From an uncultured Halocynthiibacter sp. (GTDB lineage Bacteria > Pseudomonadota > Alphaproteobacteria > Rhodobacterales > Rhodobacteraceae), in contig CANNCD010000001.1 of NCBI GenBank assembly GCA_947503035.1, forward strand, positions 434,001-498,000: a stretch of 64,000 bases of DNA. Direction: 5' to 3'. Position 1 is the first letter of the stretch. Each line of letters begins with the position of its first letter. The position numbers and the translations under genes are program-made. The notes below the pieces were generated by a model that was not told the DNA's origin, ran no database searches, and saw only the letters and a program-made list of their open reading frames with translations. Below are positions 17,028 to 31,189 of this stretch, piece after piece.

Positions 17028-17957
17028 ATGATTTTATGTTGCGGCGAAGCCTTGATCGACATGATCGAGTCCTTCGATACCGAAGGTAAGCGGAGCTTTT
17101 CTCCGCATGCTGGTGGTGCATCCTTTAACACCTCAATCGGGCTGGGGCGTTTGCGCACGCCGGTTGCTCTTTTGTCTGGTGTGTCCACCGATACCTTTGG
17201 CGACACCCTGACCGCCGCCCTTGAGGGCAGCCACGTCGACACCGCTATGCTCCAAATGAGCGACCGTCCGACCACGCTTGCCTTTGTTCGTCTGGCCGAT
17301 GGTCACGCGAGCTATATGTTCTATGACGAAAATACTGCGGGGCGCATGTTGTCGCCCAACGCATTGCCCGACATTCCCGATCACGTCTCGACGCTATATC
17401 TGGGCGGGATCAGTCTGGTCAGCGAGCCCTGCGCCGAATTTTACACCGCCCTTGCCACCCGCGAGGCCGAAAACCGCGTGATCATGGCCGACCCGAATAT
17501 CCGTCCAAGCCTGATCCAAGACCCCGACCGGTACCGCGCGCGCATCGACCAATTGGTGTCGGTCTGTGATGTGATCAAAGTGTCCGACGAGGATCTTCAC
17601 TGGATGATCCAAGACCCCGTGTCCCTTCACGAAAAGGCGACGATGATCTGCGAACGCGGACCCAGCCTGTTGATCCTGACCAAGGGCGGGGCAGGTGCGC
17701 TTGCCTTTACCGCCGATGGTTGTGTCGCCGATGTCCCCGCCCAGCGGGTCGAAGTCGTCGATACCGTGGGCGCGGGCGACACGTTTAATTCCGGCGTTTT
17801 GGCCAAGATGGCCGAGCTGGGCCTTTTGTCCAAATCCGCGCTGTCCCAAATAACCGTTGACGATATCACCGCCGTTCTGGCCCACGGGGCCAAGGTTGCC
17901 GGTGTCACCGTCACACGCGCTGGGGCCTCGCCGCCCTGGTCGCATGAACTCATCTAA
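17028..17957 (+). CDS. PfkB-family carbohydrate kinase (probable fructokinase)
   Basis: This 309-residue ribokinase/PfkB-family kinase starts MILCCGEALIDMI and has the GGASFNTSIGLGRL segment near residue 29. It also has the C-terminal signature VDTVGAGDTFNSG with the catalytic aspartate in GAGD (about residues 245-248). The closest remembered relatives are roseobacter fructokinases, which make F6P from fructose, but substrate specificity in this family cannot be read from sequence. It is the first gene of the glycogen operon, 30 bp before glgP and behind a GGGAGGG ribosome-binding site. The divergent AGE isomerase could supply fructose. Confidence 0.87.
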   Translation: MILCCGEALIDMIESFDTEGKRSFSPHAGGASFNTSIGLGRLRTPVALLSGVSTDTFGDTLTAALEGSHVDTAMLQMSDRPTTLAFVRLADGHASYMFYDENTAGRMLSPNALPDIPDHVSTLYLGGISLVSEPCAEFYTALATREAENRVIMADPNIRPSLIQDPDRYRARIDQLVSVCDVIKVSDEDLHWMIQDPVSLHEKATMICERGPSLLILTKGGAGALAFTADGCVADVPAQRVEVVDTVGAGDTFNSGVLAKMAELGLLSKSALSQITVDDITAVLAHGAKVAGVTVTRAGASPPWSHELI

Positions 17958-17987
17958 TTTTCCTCCACTCAAAGGCCCTTCGTTCTT

Positions 17988-20423
17988 ATGTCCGATACTC
18001 CGACCATCACGCTGACCCAAGAGATCCTGCAAAAAGAGATCCTTCGTCATCTTAAACTTTCTTTGGGCAAAGATCCGTCTCACGCCTCTGCCTATGACTG
18101 GCGCATGGCGCTGGCGCTGAGCCTTCGGGACGAGGTGGTCGAGCCGTGGTTCGAAAGCACCCGCAAAACATATGAGGCCAAGGGGAAACGCGTTTACTAC
18201 CTCTCGATGGAATTCCTGATCGGTCGTCTGATCGAAGACGTCGCCATCAATCTTGGGGTCGAAGGCATGGCCTCCGATGCAATGGAGGCCTTGGGCCAAG
18301 ATTACGCCAAAGTTGTCGCCGATGAACCCGATGCCGCGCTTGGTAACGGTGGTCTTGGTCGCCTTGCCGCCTGTTTCATGGACAGCCTCTCGACGCTTGG
18401 CATCCCTGCGTATGGCTATGGCATTCGCTATGAACATGGTCTGTTCGAACAACATTTCCGCAACGGCCAACAGGTCGAAACCGCCGAAGGTTGGCTCGCC
18501 CAACGTCACGCTTGGGAATTCGAACGCCCCGAAGCCGCCTATGAGATCAGCTTTGGTGGCTATGTTGACTTGCACGGCGAACGCGCCACATGGAAACCCG
18601 CCGAAAGCGTGATCGCATCCGCCTATGATACGCCGATTGTGGGTTGGCAAAAGAAATGGGTGAACACCCTGCGTCTGTGGTCCGCGAAACCGACGGTTCT
18701 CTTTGATCTTCAAAGCTTTAACCAAGGGGATTACATCGGCGCCTCCGCGCCCGAGGCATTGGCCCGCACCATTTCCCGCGTTCTATATCCCGATGACACC
18801 ACTGAGATCGGCAAGGAACTGCGCCTCAAGCAAGAGTATTTCTTCACCGCCGCCTCGATCCAAGACATCCTGCGTCGTTTCCTCTCCGAAGGGTACAGCA
18901 TGGACGAGCTGGCCGACCATGTCGCGATCCAGTTGAACGATACGCACCCTGCGATTGCCGGCCCCGAATTGGTCCGCATTTTGGCCGACGATCACGGCAT
19001 CGAAATGGACAAAGCCATTGAAATGGCGCGCGAATGTCTGGGTTATACCAACCACACCCTTCTGCCCGAGGCGCTTGAACGTTGGTCCGAAGGTCTGTTT
19101 TCCCGCGTCCTTCCACGTCATTTCCAGATCATCCACCTGATCGAGGAACGCTTCATCGCAGAAACTGGCAGCGCCGTACGCATTGTCGAACATGGCGACG
19201 TGAAAATGGGCGAACTGGCGTTCATCATGGCGAATAAGGTGAACGGCGTCTCCGCGCTGCACTCGGAATTGGTCAAAGAAACCGTCTTTACTGACCTCCA
19301 CAATGTGTTCCCGAAACGCATCGTTAACCAAACCAACGGGATCACGCCGCGCCGCTGGCTTTATTCCTGTAACCCTGGTCTGTCGTACCTGATCACCGAC
19401 GCGATTGGCGCGGGCTGGGAAGACAACCTTGAAAAACTTGTTGATCTTGAACCCTTCGCCGAGGATGCCGATTTCTGTAAGGCGTTTGGCGATGTGAAAC
19501 GTGAAAACAAGGAACGTCTGTCCAACTGGCTTTCTGCGCGCGACGGTGTGACCCTTGATCAGAACGCGATGTTCGACATCCAGATCAAACGCGTGCACGA
19601 ATACAAACGTCAGCACATGAACATCCTTGAGACCATCGCGCTTTGGAATGAAATCCGCGAAAACCCGACGGCCGACTGGACACCCCGTGTGAAATTGTTC
19701 GGCGGTAAGGCGGCGCCCGGCTATGTGATGGCGAAATCGATCATCCACATGATCAATGACGTGGCCGACACCATCAATTCCGATCCGATCACCAAGGATC
19801 TTTTGCAGGTGGTTTACCCAGAAAACTATAACGTTTCCATGGCCGAGGTGATGATCCCCGCCGCCGATCTGTCCGAGCAAATCTCGACCGCCGGCAAAGA
19901 GGCATCCGGAACCGGTAACATGAAACTGTCCCTCAACGGCGCGCTGACCATCGGCACGCTTGACGGGGCCAATGTGGAAATCCGCGAACATGTGGGCGAA
20001 GAGAACTTCTTCCTCTTTGGCATGACCGCCGCCGAAGCCGCAGATCGCCGCAATCAACATGAATACGCCCGCGCTGCCATCGCCGCCAGCCCCCGTTTGA
20101 CGCGGGTTCTGGGTCAAATCCATGACGGTGTGTTCTCGGGTGGGGACCGCGGTCGGTATCTCGATTTCGTGACCGATATGTACGTGGGGGATCCGTTCCT
20201 CGCGACCTGTGATTTCGACGCTTATTATGATGCGCAACGTGCGGTCGATGCGGCGTACCGCGATCAGGCGAATTGGCAACGTATGGCAGTGTTGAACACG
20301 GCGCGGATGGGCTGGTTCTCATCTGACCGGACCATCGCGGGCTATGCTGCGGATATTTGGGGCGCCGAGTCGATGCTTCCAAAGTCCGCTCCGAAAAAAG
20401 CTAAGAAAAAAGGAACCAAGTAA
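17988..20423 (+). CDS. glgP: Glycogen/alpha-glucan phosphorylase
   Basis: GlgP cleaves alpha-1,4 glucan ends with phosphate to release glucose-1-phosphate. The 811-residue protein has the normal length. It shows ALGNGGLGRLAACFMDS, the IQLNDTHPA segment, IKRVHEYKRQ and the pyridoxal-phosphate site EASGTGNMKLSLNGA with its lysine. The C-terminus is a lysine-rich tail (KKAKKKGTK). It lies between the fructokinase gene and glgB, with 1 bp before the glgB ATG. Placing degradation and synthesis genes in one operon is common and implies control by metabolites rather than by transcription alone. Confidence 0.97.
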   Translation: MSDTPTITLTQEILQKEILRHLKLSLGKDPSHASAYDWRMALALSLRDEVVEPWFESTRKTYEAKGKRVYYLSMEFLIGRLIEDVAINLGVEGMASDAMEALGQDYAKVVADEPDAALGNGGLGRLAACFMDSLSTLGIPAYGYGIRYEHGLFEQHFRNGQQVETAEGWLAQRHAWEFERPEAAYEISFGGYVDLHGERATWKPAESVIASAYDTPIVGWQKKWVNTLRLWSAKPTVLFDLQSFNQGDYIGASAPEALARTISRVLYPDDTTEIGKELRLKQEYFFTAASIQDILRRFLSEGYSMDELADHVAIQLNDTHPAIAGPELVRILADDHGIEMDKAIEMARECLGYTNHTLLPEALERWSEGLFSRVLPRHFQIIHLIEERFIAETGSAVRIVEHGDVKMGELAFIMANKVNGVSALHSELVKETVFTDLHNVFPKRIVNQTNGITPRRWLYSCNPGLSYLITDAIGAGWEDNLEKLVDLEPFAEDADFCKAFGDVKRENKERLSNWLSARDGVTLDQNAMFDIQIKRVHEYKRQHMNILETIALWNEIRENPTADWTPRVKLFGGKAAPGYVMAKSIIHMINDVADTINSDPITKDLLQVVYPENYNVSMAEVMIPAADLSEQISTAGKEASGTGNMKLSLNGALTIGTLDGANVEIREHVGEENFFLFGMTAAEAADRRNQHEYARAAIAASPRLTRVLGQIHDGVFSGGDRGRYLDFVTDMYVGDPFLATCDFDAYYDAQRAVDAAYRDQANWQRMAVLNTARMGWFSSDRTIAGYAADIWGAESMLPKSAPKKAKKKGTK

Positions 20424-20424
20424 T

Positions 20425-22626
20425 ATGGCGATCATTGGCTCAGACGACGCTGCGCGCATTTCCCAGGGCGCGCATTCCGATCCTTTCTCTGTCCTTGGGC
20501 TTCATCACATTGATGGGGTCTGGACGGTGAATTGCTTCCATCCCGAAGCGACGTCTGTATCTGCCATTGACGCCAAAACGGGGCGACGCATCGCAGAGCT
20601 CGCCCCTGTTGATGGTGCGCCCGGAGTTTTCTCCGGGCAAGCCAAACGACGCAAGAACCCCTTTGCTTATCGGTTGAAAATGTCCAATGACGACGCCGAA
20701 TGGGTGATGGAGGACGCCTACCGGTTCGGCCCCGTTCTGGGCGAACTGGACGAACATCTCATTTCCGAAGGCGCGCATTTGAACCTCTGGAAGGTTCTCG
20801 GCGCTCATGTCATGACCCACGAAGGACAGGCCGGCACCCATTTCGCCGTCTGGGCCCCAAACGCCAGCCGCGTCGCAGTCACCGGTGATTTTTCCGGCTG
20901 GGATGGGCGTCGATATCCCATGCGCAAACGCGGCCAGACCGGCGTCTGGGAGATCTTTGTACCCGCCATCGGCGACGGTGCATCCTATAAATTTGAACTC
21001 CATGACGCCCATGGAAACCTCTTGCCGGAAAAGGCCGACCCGTTCGGGTTTGGTGCCGAATACCGTCCGGCCACCGCATCCGTTGTGCGTGATCTTGACG
21101 GCTATGACTGGTCCGACAAATGGTGGATGAGCAAACGCGAAGCCGTGCATAAGACCGACAAACCCGTCTCCGTCTACGAGGTCCATCTTGGGTCATGGAA
21201 ATTGGTCCCCGAGGACGGTGATCGCCAACTCACTTACATTGAATACGCGACGCAACTTGTTGATTACGTGAAATATATGGGGTTCACCCATATCGAATTG
21301 ATGCCCGTTTCCGAATTCCCGTTTGACGGCTCTTGGGGCTATCAACCCATCGGGTTGTTCGCACCCACATCGCGCCATGGCACGCCGGAACAGTTCCGCG
21401 ATTTCATCGCCGCCTGTCACAATGCCGACCTTGGCGTGATCCTTGATTGGGTGCCTGGGCATTTCCCAGAAGACGCCCATGGGCTTGGCAAATTCGACGG
21501 CTCGCATCTCTATGAACATGCGGATCGCCGTGAAGGGTTTCACCCCGATTGGAACACGCTCGTGTTCAACTATGGCCGCCGCGAGGTATCAAATTACCTC
21601 GTGTCAAACGCGCTTTTCTGGCTTCAGGAATACCATATTGATGGCCTGCGCGTCGACGCCGTCGCGTCGATGTTGTACCGCGATTATTCCCGCAAAGACG
21701 GCGAATGGGTGCCGAACATCCACGGCGGACGCGAGAACCTCGAGGCGATCTCGTTTATGCAATCGGTCAACGCCACCGCCTATGGTCAGGTTGACGGGAT
21801 CATGACCATCGCCGAGGAATCCACCGCATTCCCAGGGGTCACGGGCATGACGGATAACGGCGGGCTTGGCTTTGGCTTCAAGTGGAACATGGGCTGGATG
21901 AACGACACGCTGTCCTACATGGAACAGGACCCGATTCACCGCAAATACCACCATTCCAAGATGACCTTCGGCATTCACTATGCCTTTACGGAGAACTTCA
22001 TCCTTCCGATCAGCCACGATGAGGTTGTGCACGGCAAGGGATCGATGATCGACAAAATGCCTGGGCAGGGCGACGACAAATTCGCCAACCTGCGCGCCTA
22101 TTACGGCTTTATGTGGGGCCACCCCGGTAAGAAATTGTTGTTCATGGGCTGTGAATTTGCCCAAGGGCGTGAATGGAACCATGACGCAAGCCTTGATTGG
22201 CACCTGCTTGATACACCACAGCACAAGGGTGTTCAGACCCTCGTCAAGGACCTAAATGCGGTGTACCGCACCACGCCCGCGTTGCATGAATTGGATTGCA
22301 AGGCCGAAGGTTTTCAATGGGTTGAGGAAAACGCAGGCGAAGAATCCCTATTCGCTTGGGTGCGTCACGGCGCTGATGGTTCGGCGCCCGTTTTGGTCGT
22401 CTGTAACTTTACCCCAGTGACCCGATTGGCCCGCCGCATTGGCGTGCCCGCCGGTGGCCATTGGAAAGAAATATTGAACACGGATGCCGCGGTTTACGGC
22501 GGCACTGGTGCTGGGAATTTGGGCGGCGTGGACAGTGCGGAAATCGCATCATCCGGTTTTGCCAACTCGGTCGAACTGACCATCCCACCGCTTTCGACGC
22601 TTATTTTTGAATTGGAACAAAACTAG
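20425..22626 (+). CDS. glgB: 1,4-alpha-glucan branching enzyme
   Basis: GlgB makes the alpha-1,6 branches of glycogen. The 733-residue protein has an N-terminal carbohydrate-binding/CBM48 region and the GH13 catalytic core. The nucleophile Asp411 is in GLRVDAVASML, the acid/base Glu464 is in TIAEEST, and SHDEVVHGKGS lies downstream. HPDWNTLVFNYGRREV and MGCEFAQGREWNHD are branching-enzyme marks. I set the start at ATG 20425, 1 bp after the glgP stop; an in-frame ATG at 20344 lies within glgP and would add an unsupported extension. Confidence 0.97.
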   Translation: MAIIGSDDAARISQGAHSDPFSVLGLHHIDGVWTVNCFHPEATSVSAIDAKTGRRIAELAPVDGAPGVFSGQAKRRKNPFAYRLKMSNDDAEWVMEDAYRFGPVLGELDEHLISEGAHLNLWKVLGAHVMTHEGQAGTHFAVWAPNASRVAVTGDFSGWDGRRYPMRKRGQTGVWEIFVPAIGDGASYKFELHDAHGNLLPEKADPFGFGAEYRPATASVVRDLDGYDWSDKWWMSKREAVHKTDKPVSVYEVHLGSWKLVPEDGDRQLTYIEYATQLVDYVKYMGFTHIELMPVSEFPFDGSWGYQPIGLFAPTSRHGTPEQFRDFIAACHNADLGVILDWVPGHFPEDAHGLGKFDGSHLYEHADRREGFHPDWNTLVFNYGRREVSNYLVSNALFWLQEYHIDGLRVDAVASMLYRDYSRKDGEWVPNIHGGRENLEAISFMQSVNATAYGQVDGIMTIAEESTAFPGVTGMTDNGGLGFGFKWNMGWMNDTLSYMEQDPIHRKYHHSKMTFGIHYAFTENFILPISHDEVVHGKGSMIDKMPGQGDDKFANLRAYYGFMWGHPGKKLLFMGCEFAQGREWNHDASLDWHLLDTPQHKGVQTLVKDLNAVYRTTPALHELDCKAEGFQWVEENAGEESLFAWVRHGADGSAPVLVVCNFTPVTRLARRIGVPAGGHWKEILNTDAAVYGGTGAGNLGGVDSAEIASSGFANSVELTIPPLSTLIFELEQN

Positions 22627-22663
22627 TCGCGCGCGGCTAGAGACTTACTAGGAGGATACCAGA

Positions 22664-23923
22664 ATGGACAGAGAATCTCAGCGCCTCGCGCAACAGACCA
22701 TGGCCTTTGTGCTTGCCGGTGGACGGGGGAGCCGCCTGCATGAGCTGACCGATCGTCGTGCAAAACCTGCGATGTATTTCGGTGGCAAAAGTCGCATCAT
22801 CGATTTCGCCCTGTCGAATGCCGTGAATTCCGGCATCCGCCGTATCGGTGTGGCGACGCAATACAAGGCCCACAGCCTTATTCGTCACCTGCAACGCGGT
22901 TGGAGCTTTATGCGCGCCGAACGCAATGAATCGCTTGATATTTTGCCGGCAAGCCAGCGTCTTGGAGGAGAAAACTGGTACAAAGGCACGGCCGATGCGG
23001 TGACCCAAAACATCGACATCATCGAGGACTATGGCTGCAAGTACATCGTTATTCTTGCCGGCGATCACATCTACAAGCAGGACTATTCGATCATGATCAA
23101 ACACCACGTCGAAAGCGGCGCGGATGTGACCATCGGCTGTATCGAAGTGCCCCGCGAAGAGGCGTCCGCCTTTGGTGTGATGAAGGTCGACGCCACGGAT
23201 CGCATTCTGGAATTCGTTGAAAAACCCAAAGATCCGCCCGCGATGCCGAATGACCCGACGCAATCGCTTGCCTCCATGGGGATCTATGTGTTCAACACTG
23301 AATTCTTGATGGATCTCTTGCGCAAGGATGCCGAAGATCCCAATTCAACCAATGACTTCGGGCACGATCTTATTCCTGAGCTTGTGAAAAACGGCAAAGC
23401 TATCGCCCACCCGTTCAGCCGCTCTTGTGTCCGTTCCGGCACCGAGAAAACGCCGTACTGGCGCGATGTGGGTACGATTGATGCCTTCTGGCAGGCCAAC
23501 GTGGCATTGACCGATTTTGAACCAGAGCTTGATCTTTATGCCAATGATTGGCCGATCTGGACCTATTCCGAATTGACCGCGCCCGCGAAATTCATCCACG
23601 ATGAAGAGGGGCGTCGTGGCCACGCTGTGTCGTCCATGGTGTCTGGGGGCTGTATCATTTCGGGGTCAAGCATCAACCAATGTCTGATGTTCACCGGCGT
23701 GAAAACGCACTCTTATTCCCAGCTCGAACGCGTTGTGGCCATGCCATATGCCGAGATCAACCGAAGCGCGCGCCTGACCAATGTGGTCGTCGACCGTGGC
23801 GTGATCATTCCTGCCGGTTTGGTTGTGGGTGAGGACCCTGAATTGGATGCGAAACGATTCCGCCGCACGGATGGGGGTGTCTGTCTGATCACCCAGCCGA
23901 TGATCGATAAATTGGAGAGCTAA
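22664..23923 (+). CDS. glgC: Glucose-1-phosphate adenylyltransferase
   Basis: GlgC makes ADP-glucose from G1P and ATP, the committed and allosterically controlled step of glycogen synthesis. The 419-residue protein has [23 protein letters not shown] near residues 14-35, which covers the nucleotidyltransferase and activator region. Also present are [21 protein letters not shown] and VEKPKDPP. A very strong AGGAGG site precedes the ATG, the best in the operon. It ends directly at the GTG of glgA. Alphaproteobacterial enzymes are often activated by F6P and pyruvate, which would link storage to ED flux; this is family knowledge, not visible here. Confidence 0.97.
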   Translation: MDRESQRLAQQTMAFVLAGGRGSRLHELTDRRAKPAMYFGGKSRIIDFALSNAVNSGIRRIGVATQYKAHSLIRHLQRGWSFMRAERNESLDILPASQRLGGENWYKGTADAVTQNIDIIEDYGCKYIVILAGDHIYKQDYSIMIKHHVESGADVTIGCIEVPREEASAFGVMKVDATDRILEFVEKPKDPPAMPNDPTQSLASMGIYVFNTEFLMDLLRKDAEDPNSTNDFGHDLIPELVKNGKAIAHPFSRSCVRSGTEKTPYWRDVGTIDAFWQANVALTDFEPELDLYANDWPIWTYSELTAPAKFIHDEEGRRGHAVSSMVSGGCIISGSSINQCLMFTGVKTHSYSQLERVVAMPYAEINRSARLTNVVVDRGVIIPAGLVVGEDPELDAKRFRRTDGGVCLITQPMIDKLES

Positions 23924-25372
23924 GTGAAAATTCTATTCGTTGCTTCTGAATGTGCGCCGTTTGTGAAAACGGGTGGTTTGGCCGATGTGATTGGGGCGGT
24001 GCCCAAATCGCTGGGGGCGCGCGGGGCGTCTGTCCGTGTGATGTTGCCGGGTTATCCGGCGCTGGCGTCGCAGATCGCCGATGGCACAGTCGTATCAACC
24101 TATGATGATCTGTTCGGGGGGGCGGCCCGTTTGGTCGCCGCCACCGATCACGGCATCGATCTGTTGATCTTGGACGCACCGCACCTGTTTGATCGGGCGG
24201 GGAACATCTATCTGGATGAGACCGGTTCCGATTGGGCGGACAACCATCTGCGGTTCGGTGCGCTGTCCCGTGTTGGGGCGGATGTGGCAATGAATGGAAT
24301 TGGCGATTGGACCCCCGATTTGGTCAACGCCCACGATTGGCAGGCGGGTCTTGTGCCGGCCTATATCAAACAGGCAGGCGGCAATGGTCCGCCCGTCGTG
24401 ATGACCATCCACAACATCGCATTTCAGGGCCTGTTTGACAGCTATCTGCTTGGCGATCTTGGATTATCTGCGGATATGTTCACGCCAGAGGCGCTTGAAT
24501 ATTACGGCCGCATTGGGTTCTTGAAGGGGGGCTTGGCGCTGTGTGATAAGATCACAACCGTAAGTCCCACCTATGCCCGCGAATTGATGACGGCGGATTA
24601 CGGGATGGGGCTCGAAGGGTTGCTTCGCGCGCGTCAGACCGACGTGTCGGGTATCCTCAACGGGATCGACATCGACGTCTGGAACCCCGAAACCGACGAC
24701 ACCCTGCCGCAGACCTATACGGCACGCAGCCTTAAACGCAAAACCAAGAACCGCGACGAAATTCGCGCGCGGTTTGGCCTGTCCGAAAACGCGACGGGGC
24801 CGTTGTTTTGCGTCATCAGCCGCTTGACCGAGCAAAAGGGTCTGGACCTTCTGCTTGAGGCGCTTCCGACGCTTGTCGGGCAGGGCGCACAGCTTGCGCT
24901 CTTGGGATCCGGTAATGCCGATCTTGAGGACGGATTTGTCGCCGCCGCCAAACAATATAAGGGCGCGGTTGGCACCATCATTGGCTATGACGAAAGCCTT
25001 TCGCACCTGTTGCAAGGGGGCAGTGACGCGATCCTGATCTCGTCGCGGTTCGAACCCTGTGGCCTGACGCAATTGTACGGTCTGCGCTATGGCACATTGC
25101 CGGTTGTGGCGAATACGGGCGGTCTTGCCGACACGGTGATCGACGCGAATGAGGCCGCGATTTTGGCCGATTGCGCCACGGGGGTTCAGTTCACATCCGT
25201 CACCACACAGGGCGTCGAACAGGCGATTATTCGCACCTGTGACCTGTTCAAAGACCAGAAAAACTGGGCGAAAATGGTGCGCCGCGCCATGGGGCATCCG
25301 GTCGATTGGGACCGCTCTGCCGAGGCCTATTTGATGTTGTTCACCAGCGTCATCGAAGACAATAAAAGGTAA
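23924..25372 (+). CDS. glgA: Glycogen synthase (ADP-glucose)
   Basis: GlgA adds glucosyl units from ADP-glucose to the glucan chain. The 482-residue GT5 enzyme opens with the KTGGLADV motif (KILFVASECAPFVKTGGLADV). It has a synthase-catalytic starter segment around NAHDWQAG and the C-terminal EPCGLTQLYGLRYG motif. The start is GTG immediately after the glgC TAA, so there is no spacer and translation is probably coupled. Downstream glgX starts 9 bp later. Confidence 0.96.
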   Translation: MKILFVASECAPFVKTGGLADVIGAVPKSLGARGASVRVMLPGYPALASQIADGTVVSTYDDLFGGAARLVAATDHGIDLLILDAPHLFDRAGNIYLDETGSDWADNHLRFGALSRVGADVAMNGIGDWTPDLVNAHDWQAGLVPAYIKQAGGNGPPVVMTIHNIAFQGLFDSYLLGDLGLSADMFTPEALEYYGRIGFLKGGLALCDKITTVSPTYARELMTADYGMGLEGLLRARQTDVSGILNGIDIDVWNPETDDTLPQTYTARSLKRKTKNRDEIRARFGLSENATGPLFCVISRLTEQKGLDLLLEALPTLVGQGAQLALLGSGNADLEDGFVAAAKQYKGAVGTIIGYDESLSHLLQGGSDAILISSRFEPCGLTQLYGLRYGTLPVVANTGGLADTVIDANEAAILADCATGVQFTSVTTQGVEQAIIRTCDLFKDQKNWAKMVRRAMGHPVDWDRSAEAYLMLFTSVIEDNKR

Positions 25373-25381
25373 CCAAACCGA

Positions 25382-27480
25382 ATGGCACGATATACGATAA
25401 CAGGCGGGTCAGCGGCCCGCCTTGGGGCACATCATGACGGCGAAGGCGTTAATTTCGCGGTGTTTTCCGCGAATGCCGCGCAGGTTGAACTTTGTCTGTT
25501 TTCCGAAAACGGCCTGTCCGAACTGGCGCGTCTGACCCTGCCGGAAAAGACCGGCTCGATTTGGCATGGCTATGTGTCGGGCCTGCCGGTTGGCACGGCT
25601 TACGGGTTTCGTGTCCACGGCTCCTATGCGCCGGAACAGGGGCATCGGTTCAACCCGAACAAATTGTTGCTTGATCCCTATACCCGTGAAACGCGCGGCA
25701 AATGGGTGAATGACCCCGCGACGCTTGGCTATGATGGTGCCTCAAGCGGTCAGGATCTGTCATTCGACAGCCGAAATTCCGCGCCCTATGTGCCAAAATC
25801 TGTTGTCTCCGATCCCGAGGTGTTCACGCATCTCAATCGCAATATGGCGACACCCGACGGGCGCGATTTCATCTATGAGGCACACGTCAAAGGCGCGACG
25901 ATGATGCACCCCAAGGTCCCCGAAAACGTGCGCGGCACCTACGAAGGGCTTGCGTCCGATGCGATGCTTGACCACCTGACAAAATTGGGTGTGACATCGG
26001 TCGAATTGATGCCGGTGCATCAATTCATCGACGACGGGTTTCTGATCGATCGGGGCCTGACCAATTATTGGGGCTATAACACCATCGGGTTTTTTGCCCC
26101 CGAGCCACGTTATTACGGCCCCGAGGGAATTCTGGGCTTCCGCAAAATGGTTGATCGGTTCCATTCCGCCGGAATTGAGGTGATCTTGGATGTTGTGTAC
26201 AATCACACCGCCGAGGGCGACCAACGGGGGCCAACGCTTGCCTATCGTGGGCTTGATAACGCGTCCTATTATCGCCTGTTACAGGGGCAGCCGCGATATT
26301 ACGTGAACGACACGGGCTGTGGGAACACGGTAAATGTGGGTCATCCTTATGTGCTTCGCATGGTGATGGATAGCCTTCGGTTCTGGGTGCAATCCATGGG
26401 CATCGACGGGTTCCGGTTTGACCTTGCCACGACGCTTGGCCGCGAGGATCATGGATTTGATCAAAACGGCGGCTTCTTTGATGCGCTGCGGCAGGATCCA
26501 TGTTTGGCAACGGTAAAGTTGATCGCCGAGCCGTGGGACATCGGCCCTGGCGGTTATCGTCTGGGGGAATTCCCGCCAGAATTCACCGAATGGAACGATT
26601 CATATCGCGACACGGTGCGCCGGTATTGGAAGGGCGACGCCCATTCCGCGCAGGAGTTGGGCGCGCGTTTGCTTGGCTCGGCGGATCGGTTTGATCGGGC
26701 AGGGCGGCGGGCCTATTCATCGGTCAATTTTGTGGCCTCGCATGACGGGTTCACCTTGGCCGATATCACGCGGTACAACCAGCGTCACAACGAGGCCAAC
26801 ACCGAGAAAAACCAAGACGGCCACCATTCCAATTTCAGCGACAACTGCGGCGTCGAGGGCGAAACCACCGACCCTGTGATCCGCGAACGCCGCGCGCTGC
26901 GGCAACGCAATATGTTGGCGACCCTGTTCGTGTCCCAAGGGACGCCCATGCTCTTGGCCGGTGACGAGATCAGCAATTCCCAAGGCGGCAACAACAACGC
27001 CTATTGTCAGGACAACGAAACCGGTTGGGTCGATTGGGCCAATGCGGACGATGACATGTTGACCTTTGTTCAGAAACTCGCGGCGTTTCGCGCCGAGCAC
27101 AAAGCGCTTCGTCAGACACGGTTCCTGCACGGGGCGATGCGTCCAAGCGATGGGTTCCCCGATGTGGAATGGACCGACCACAAGGGCCAGCCGTTGCAAT
27201 GGCGCGATCCCAATTTGGCGAGCCTCTGTTTGACGCTACGCTGTTCTGCCGAGGCCCCCGCCAATGAGGCAGACGCGGATGTGGTTTATGTCGTGTTCAA
27301 CGGGGACCCCCAGACCGCCGAAGTGACCCTGCCGGTTGCGACCGAAGGGTTCCACTGGGTGCGTGCGATCGACACGACCCAACCTCTTTTGCATGATTTC
27401 TGTGAACTGGATGAGACAGCCGTCGTCGTTGACGCCGATAGCGTTGTGGTATTCGCCCAAAAACAAGATGAGACCGAGAC

Positions 27481-27484
<4 letters not shown>
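25382..27484 (+). CDS. glgX: Glycogen debranching enzyme
   Basis: GlgX removes short alpha-1,6 branches left after phosphorylase action. The 700-residue protein has an N-terminal CBM48/isoamylase N domain (about residues 10-110) and a GH13 catalytic domain. That domain contains DVVYNHTAEG, the nucleophile region FRFDLATTLG and the acid/base Glu in LIAEPWDIGPGGY. NEANTEKNQDGHHSNFSDNCG is characteristic of GlgX. The TGA overlaps the next ATG in ATGA. Together with glgP it forms the breakdown half of the operon. Confidence 0.97.
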
Positions 27485-31105
<3,621 letters not shown>

Positions 31106-31111
31106 TACTTC

Positions 31112-31139
31112 AAAGGGTCGCCGGTTGGCGGCCCTTTTG
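31112..31139 (+). terminator. Terminator of the glycogen operon
   Basis: AAAGGGTCGCC (31112-31122) pairs with GGCGGCCCTTT (31127-31137), an 11-bp stem with one G-U pair and a GGTT loop. A short T-run follows. It lies 6 bp after the pgm stop. Confidence 0.8.
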
Positions 31140-31154
31140 CCTGTTGCGCCGCTG

Positions 31155-31183
31155 TTGCGTCAAACAGGGTGCGGGGCTATGAC
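31155..31183 (+). promoter_or_regulatory. Candidate leaderless promoter of the 2OG oxygenase-like gene
   Basis: TTGCGT (31155-31160) and TATGAC (31178-31183) are 17 bp apart, and the ATG at 31190 follows the -10 box after only 6 nt. This is the same geometry as at cbiD. There is an AGGG between box and start, but too close to act as a normal ribosome-binding site. Confidence 0.45.
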
Positions 31184-31189
31184 AGGGAT